DNA of 64,000 nucleotides, from contig NC_081410.1 of assembly GCF_030272615.1 (NCBI RefSeq), positions 502,410,442 through 502,474,441 on the forward strand. The letters run 5' to 3'. Below are positions 58,438 to 64,000 of this stretch, in pieces. Origin of the DNA: Cryptomeria japonica. Its lineage: Eukaryota; Streptophyta; Pinopsida; Cupressales; Cupressaceae. The first letter of the stretch is position 1. Every line of letters begins with the position of its first letter. The notes below the pieces were generated by a model. It worked only from the letters and a program-made list of their open reading frames with translations. It was not told the DNA's origin and ran no database searches. The translations under genes and the position numbers were made by a program.

Positions 58438-59652
58438 TATTGGCCATTTGCAGGAATTGATTATGTGTTGCATTAATATTTTGTCATTGATTTCAACACT
58501 AGCTATTTTGGATGCTTTACCGACACTCTTCTAGTCCCAGTAGGTTGTGTTGTTTCTGGTTGATTGGATCTGGCATGATCCGGTATGCTCTAATATGTTT
58601 GGGTTATGGAATTGGCTTATTCATGCTACTCATGTTCATATTCAGTCAGTTGTTTTAAGTCGGGTGATTGGATGTTATCTTGCTTGTTTGGAAGCTTGGT
58701 TTGTGGTTTTGGCGAGGGTTTCACCGGCAGAGCTTTTCAATGAAGATATTTGATGAATTGTATAAGTGGTGTTAGTGCGGCTTCTGGTCAAGTTTTCAGG
58801 ATGCATGGTGATCATGTTCAAGCCTTGGTGGATTGGGATCATTTCTTTGGCGTGTATGGACCTAAATTGGATCCTGGTGTTATCTAGGTTATGGACCAGC
58901 TTAATGTAACATGTGGATTGAACCTCTCAATGTGTTTCCGGGATGTCTTATGGGTTGGATATTATTTGTTTGGTCTAAGGATAACACGTTTTTTAGTTAT
59001 GTAATTGTTTTATTGTCTGTTTGCCAACCTGATTATTTATAATCGAGGGTTTGTATATATATGATGTAAGATCTCATTGTAGATCATCATGGTCATAAGA
59101 AAGGGATATGGATATGTAATGTGTGAATTATGTAATATCATTCAGGCAGAGGATTTGGTCGATTATTGGAGATCTAGTTGGGTTCATGTAAGAGGACTTA
59201 GTCCTCCGGTATTGAGCTTAACCAGAACCGTATTCAGGCATAGGAGATACTATCTTTGCAGTTCAGTCACTCTTCTGGATTTTTGTTTGGATTCCTATGT
59301 AGTTAGTGAGACTCCTTTTGTGATGAGCAGTGCGCTCTAGGCTATTGGCCTTCCTCTGAGTGCAGGCCCCTCAATTGTAATTCACATAATTACTACAAAA
59401 GTATGATCTGACTGTGTGTAGGCTTCCCACCGTGGTTTTTCCCTTTACCGGGTTATCCACGTATAAATCTTGGTGTCATGTCGATGGTATTTATTCTCTA
59501 TATATTGTTTATGCTTAATTGGTTTAAACATTCCAGTATTAAAGTTTGGGATTCTGGTATTAAAGTTTTAATTGCTAAAGGTTCTGGTAATTTGTGACAA
59601 CTGATTCACCCCCCCCTCTCAATTGTCTTCTAGTTATTTGAATTGTCTAACA
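58438..59652 (+). repeat. Copia-E 5' LTR
   Basis: This 1215-bp LTR begins TATTGGCCATTTG (TG mutated to TA) and ends TTGTCTAACA. U5 contains ACTGATTCACCCCCCCCTCT-type sequence at about 59601. It is homologous to the Copia-A and Copia-B LTRs throughout. ORFs at 58547 and 59089 are incidental. Confidence 0.9.
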
Positions 59653-59654
59653 AT

Positions 59655-59666
59655 TGGTATCAGAGC
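59655..59666 (+). other. Copia-E primer-binding site
   Basis: TTGGTATCAGAG followed by C: the plant Copia initiator tRNA-Met PBS, intact, two bases after the LTR end. Confidence 0.88.
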
Positions 59667-59710
59667 TCTGGTCCTCTTTGCAGAAAGCTTAACCACTTGC
59701 GAAAGATCCT

Positions 59711-60838
59711 ATGGCAACTAACAATTCAAGTTCATCTAGTTCATCTGGAGCTATCTTTCGGAGAGATATTCCTAGGCTTGATGGAATAAATTACATGGTA
59801 TGGAAGATTCAGATGGAGATTAATCTGAGATGTCTCAGTAAGGAAATTTGGGAGATCACACGGAATGGTGTTACACCTCATAATCTGGCATCTGGAAATC
59901 CTCCTCCAGCAAACTTGGTTAAGGATCTTGAGAATGATTGTAGAGAAAGAAAGACCCTCTTGTGTGCACTTTCTGATCAACAAATAATGGTATTAACTGA
60001 CAAATCATCTGGAAAGGCTATATGGGACAAGTTGGAGACTCTCAATGAAGGTGACCCTACTATGAAGATTGCTAAACTTGCTGTTTACCAAGTTAGATAT
60101 GAAAACCTAAAGATGGAAGAATATGAAAGGATTACTATATTCATGGAAAGGGTAAATGAGATTGTTATGGGAATTCAATGTTGTGGTGGACCTCTGAGTG
60201 AAGATGAAATAGTTTCTAAAGTTCTGAGAGCCCTACCACTGACTTACAAGATGAAGGCTACTACAATTAATGAATTGAATACAATAGCTAATAATTCTAT
60301 CAACAAAGATACCTTGGTTGGGAAATTATCTACTTTTGAGCTTGAAGAATTTGGACCTTCAGGAGTTGTGAAGTTTGAACCTATTTTTCATGCATCTGCA
60401 TCATCAACCGGTAAGCAAGATTGGAAATCTTTATATCCAAAGAAATTGGATGATTTGAAGAGAGAAGATGATGAGTTTGAGCAACTTGAAGCACTATTTG
60501 ATAGAAGAGTACCTAAAGGACTGATAGGAAGTAAGTATGAAGGAAAAACACCTTTTAAATGTTTTGCATGCAATAAGATTGGTCATTTTGCATCTAGATG
60601 TCCTGAAAGGAACTCAAGATTTGAAGAAAGATTTAGAATACCTTTTAAGCCTAATCCTGGATATCAGAAAAAGTATAAATACAAGAAAAATAGAGATAAA
60701 TCATGCTACATAGTGGATGAGGAAGGTGTTACTGATTCTGATCATGAACCGATAGAAGACTCTGCTAGTGGTTCCGGCAATGGGAAGGAATGGGTGTTCT
60801 TGGCTATCAAGGAAGATGTTTCGGCACTAGAAGAGAAT
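59711..60838 (+). pseudogene. Copia-E gag
   Basis: ATG 59711 lies 45 bp after the PBS. Open for about 376 correct codons before a frameshift near 60838. Residues 1-25 are Ser-rich, then a Copia gag N-terminal block (IPRLDGINYMVWKIQMEINL), the UBN2-like core (FMERVNEIVMGIQCCGGPLS), ELEEFGPSGVV, and an intact CCHC zinc knuckle CFACNKIGHFASRC (about 60559-60600), then a basic region. Only the shift prevents read-through into pol, so this gag may still yield a nearly full capsid protein. Confidence 0.88.
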
Positions 60839-63800
60839 GTGAAAAGAAGGCACTTTCTGCTAAAATTGAAGACAAGGATGAATGGGAAATTGACAGTGGA
60901 TTTTCACATCATATGACTGGAGATAAAAGGAAATTTCTATCTTTGCAAGAATTTGATGGTGGTTTGGTTATATTTGGAGATAACAAAGCATGTATGATCA
61001 AAGGAAAAGGAACTATATCATTGGATGGTAAGCATAATATTGATAATGTTTATTTTGTTGAAGGTTTGAAGCATAATCTTTTGAGTATAGGATAATTAGT
61101 GGATAAGGTATTTCAATTACAGTTCAAGGATGGAAAATCCAAAATCATTAATAGATCTGGTTTGAAAATTACAACCAATACATAGACAAAAGGTAATATA
61201 TTTCATTTGAATTCTGGTGATAAGACATGTTTGATTGCACAAGTTGATGAGAGTTGCCTATGGCATAAGAGGATATGTCATGTGAATTTTGATTGCATTG
61301 TAAAGATTAGTTCAACTAAAGTAGTTAGAGATATACCTGAGATTATGAAGCCGTATAATCCAGTATGTAAAGAATGTCAAATGGGAAAATAGGTCAAAAC
61401 CTCTTCTAAGAGAATACAAGATAAATATAATGATGTTCTTGATCTTATTCATATTGATTTGTGTGGCCCTAGTAGAGTTAAAAAATTTCAAGGTGATAGA
61501 TATTTCATCCTAATCATTGATGATTATTCTAAAATGATGTGGGTTACTTTTCTAAGGGAGAAATCTGAAGCTTTTGAAAAGTTTAAAGTCTTTAAGGCCA
61601 AAGTGGAAACTGAAACAAGATTGAAGATTAAATATTTGAGGTCTAATCATGGTGGAGAATTCACATCCAGTGAGTTTAATAAATTTTGTGAGAAGCATGG
61701 TATACAGAGACAATTTTCTGCTCCCCAGACACCTCAGCAGAATGGAGTTGTGGAAAGGAAGAACATAACTATCTTGGATGTTGCTAGAACAATGATGATG
61801 GAATCTAGTCTACCTCATATCTACTGGAGAGAAGCAGTGAGTACAATGATTTATACATTCAACAGAGTATATATCAAAGGAGAAACTGGTAAGACACCTT
61901 ATGAATTATGGTTTGTTAATACACCTATAGTTAAGTATTTCATAATCTTTTGTAGTAAATGTTATATCAAGAGAGATGATATCATTGGAAAATTTGATCC
62001 TAGATGTGATGAAGGCATATTTATTGGTTATTCTAATGAAAGCAAAGAATATAGATGTTATAGCAAGAGATTATAGAGAATTGTGGAGACTGCTAATGTC
62101 AAGGTGGGTGAGCTGAATAGAGATCAAATTAGAGTTTATGAGAAAGATTCAGTGGTGGAAATGATTATATCTGAACCAGTAGCACCTTTACCAGAACATA
62201 GTATTGAACCATTTACTTCAGTAGTATCAAAAAATTCAACAGTAACTAAAGAACCAGGAAGAGGAACAGAGAGTCAGAAGACTCCTAGGTATGTGAGATT
62301 GAATCATTCAGAAGATCAAATCATTGGGGATAAGAAGAATAAAGTGATGACAAGAAGAAGATTGGAAACTAATGAGGTATGTTTAATTTCTCAAGTTGAA
62401 CCGGTATCAGTAATTGAATCATGTAAAGATGAATGGTTGTTGAAAGGTATGGAAGAATAATTCGATCAGATTGAGAAGAATAACATATGGACTTTAGTTC
62501 CTTGGCCTAAAAATAAGAATGTTATTGGAACTAAATAGGTTTTTAGGAATAAATTGAATGAGGATGGTCAAGTTGTAAGGAATAAGGCTAGATTGGTTTG
62601 TAAGGTATATTCTCAGAAGGAAGGAATTGATTATGGTGAGACTTTTGCACCTATAGCTAGGATTGAAGTTGTAAGATTATTTCTTGCCTATGCTAACCAT
62701 AAAAACTACAAGGTTTATCAAATGGATGTTAAGTGTGAAGTTTTGAATGGGGATCTTGATGAGGAATTTTATATTAAGCAACCTGATGGTTTTTCACTTT
62801 CAAATGATACAAACATGGTTTGTAGGTTAAGGAAAGATTTATATGGATTGAAACAGGCACCTAGAGCTTGGTATGCAAGATTGGATAAATATCTTTTGAA
62901 GCTTGGATCTCCTAAGGATAATGTTGACAATAATCTATATTATAAGGTCACTGAAGATGATATACTAATTTTTGAAGTATTTGTTGATGACATTATTTTT
63001 GGAGGTGGAGATAAGTTGTGCATAGAATTTTCTAAGAATATGGAGAAAGAATTTGAAATGTCTATGATTGGGGAAACGAATTTTTTCTTACGTTTGAAAA
63101 TTACTCAGACTGACAAAGGTATTTTCATCTGTCAAACTAAGTATGCTAGGGAATTGTTGAAGAAATTTGATATGGGAGATTCTAAACCGGTAAGTACTCC
63201 TATGGTTACAAGTGAGAAATTGACAAGGAAAGATGTTTCTACACCACTAAATCCTACAAGATACAAATCTATGATTGGTGGTTTTCTTCATTTGACTCGG
63301 ACTAGGCCTGACATAATGAATGTTATTTGTATTGCATCATCTAGATATCTGAGTGATCCTAGAGAAAATCATGAGAGTGCAGTGAAAAGAATTTTTAGAT
63401 ACTTGCAAGGTACATTTGAATATGGTACCCTAAGGATGATGAGTTTACTTTATGTGCATATACAAATGTCGATTGAGCTAGAGATGTTGATGAGCAGAAA
63501 ATTACTTCCAGTGGAACTTTCTTTCTTGGAAAGAAGTTGGTTTCATGGATCAACAAGAAACAAGCATGTACTTCTTTATCTACTGTTGAAGTTGAGTATG
63601 TTGCTGCTACTACTAATTGTACATAGGTTCTATGGATGAAGAAAATGTTGAAGGATATCAAAGTGCATTGCACTAGATTGGTAGTTATTCACTGTGATAA
63701 CTCTATTGCTATTTACATATCAAAGAATCTGGTATTTCACTCCAAAACAAAGAACATATCTATCAAGTAGAACTTTTTGAATGAGAAGGTGGAAGAAAAT

Positions 63801-63929
63801 GAAATTAGACTAGTTTATGTGAACACCAAAGAGCAGATTGCAGATATTTTCAATAAAAATTTGCCTAAAGAATCATTTGAGTACTTGAGAGATAGGTTAG
63901 GGGTTTCTTCCCTTCTAGTAGAGAACTGA
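60839..63929 (+). pseudogene. Copia-E pol: protease, integrase, RT, RNase H
   Basis: The protease motif EIDSGFSHHMTG is near 60889. Integrase: zinc region 61250-61380, Asp in IHIDLCGPSRV (about 61455), the second catalytic Asp changed to Asn (RSNHGGEF, about 61640), Glu in GVVERKN (about 61750). RT 62554-63420 with [26 protein letters not shown] and catalytic FVDD (62980-62991). RNase H is shifted by a small deletion at about 63424 and then shows VIHCDNSIAIYISKN. It ends SFEYLRDRLGV, stop 63927-63929. Further stops at 61094, 61390, 62074, 62458 and 62536. The RT stretch is the best preserved in the Copia family here. Confidence 0.9.
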
Positions 63930-64000
63930 TTGGTGCTTTTGGCATAAGTCCAGCATGCATTATCAAAGATATTATTCATTCTGGCACTCATGTGGGGATG

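Larger units (their letters stand above)
58438..64000 (+). mobile_element. Copia-E: Ty1/Copia retrotransposon, truncated by window edge
   Basis: The third member of the Copia-A/B family. 5' LTR 58438-59652, PBS, gag-pol 59711-63929, then the start of the 3' untranslated region. The 3' LTR lies beyond the window. It supplies the intact PBS region that Copia-B lost and the uninterrupted junction where Gypsy-C entered Copia-B. Confidence 0.92.

Noticed and set aside
58250-58534. 94-codon ORF rich in Trp and Gly
   Set aside because: It runs from an unidentified flank into the Copia-E LTR, so its end is an insertion artefact; no family recognised.

Overview
The window looks like part of a very large, transposon-packed plant nuclear genome. 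Four full-length LTR retrotransposons, one window-truncated LTR element, one non-autonomous LTR element, a plant-type LINE and a probable old LTR account for about 53 of the 64 kb. Nearly all their genes carry stops and frameshifts, many of them C-to-T or G-to-A type. Only one ordinary plant gene is convincing: a small secreted cysteine-rich STIG1-like protein at 52556-52975. A gymnosperm or another giant-genome plant is my best guess from the nesting depth and element types; the sequence does not prove it.

Bases 1-40800 are a stack of nested insertions that can be read almost to the base. A LINE (1-1277, resuming at 38756) was split by Copia-A (minus strand, 1278-38750, near-perfect 5-bp target duplication). 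Copia-A was hit twice. Copia-B, a member of the same family in plus orientation (2576-25022), landed about 75 bp inside its 3' LTR. Element D, non-autonomous and in plus orientation (27456-35388, perfect duplication CATCA), landed in its integrase. Copia-B was in turn hit by Gypsy-C (minus, 7977-23451, perfect duplication AGTCT), which has exceptionally long 4.7-kb LTRs. Insertion order is therefore LINE, then A, then B and D, then C. LTR divergence judged by eye (A and B about 13-14%, D about 9%, C about 6%) fits this order.

Bases 40800-50700 hold a separate retroelement-like open reading frame (called G here) split by chromovirus Gypsy-F (41629-49461, perfect duplication GTCTC). Bases 50700-58437 are AT-rich. 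They contain the STIG1-like gene with a TATA box, a diverged second copy of its promoter region with no gene behind it (54030-54250), and a probable old LTR (55330-57378). Copia-E, the third member of the A/B family, runs from 58438 off the right edge.

The most unusual signal is a set of accessory proteins. Gypsy-C carries a roughly 1000-codon ORF entirely inside each LTR, and comparing the two copies shows it was open at insertion. Element D has no protease, integrase or reverse transcriptase but carries a roughly 1100-codon ORF of similar layout. ORF G has a similar N-terminal motif. All three show a helix-like stretch ending in a G-x-P or similar turn, reminiscent of the plant mobile domain; C and D then share a charged disordered middle and a coiled-coil C-terminus. 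Gypsy-C also has two RNase H domains, and the catalytically complete one lies upstream of the reverse transcriptase.
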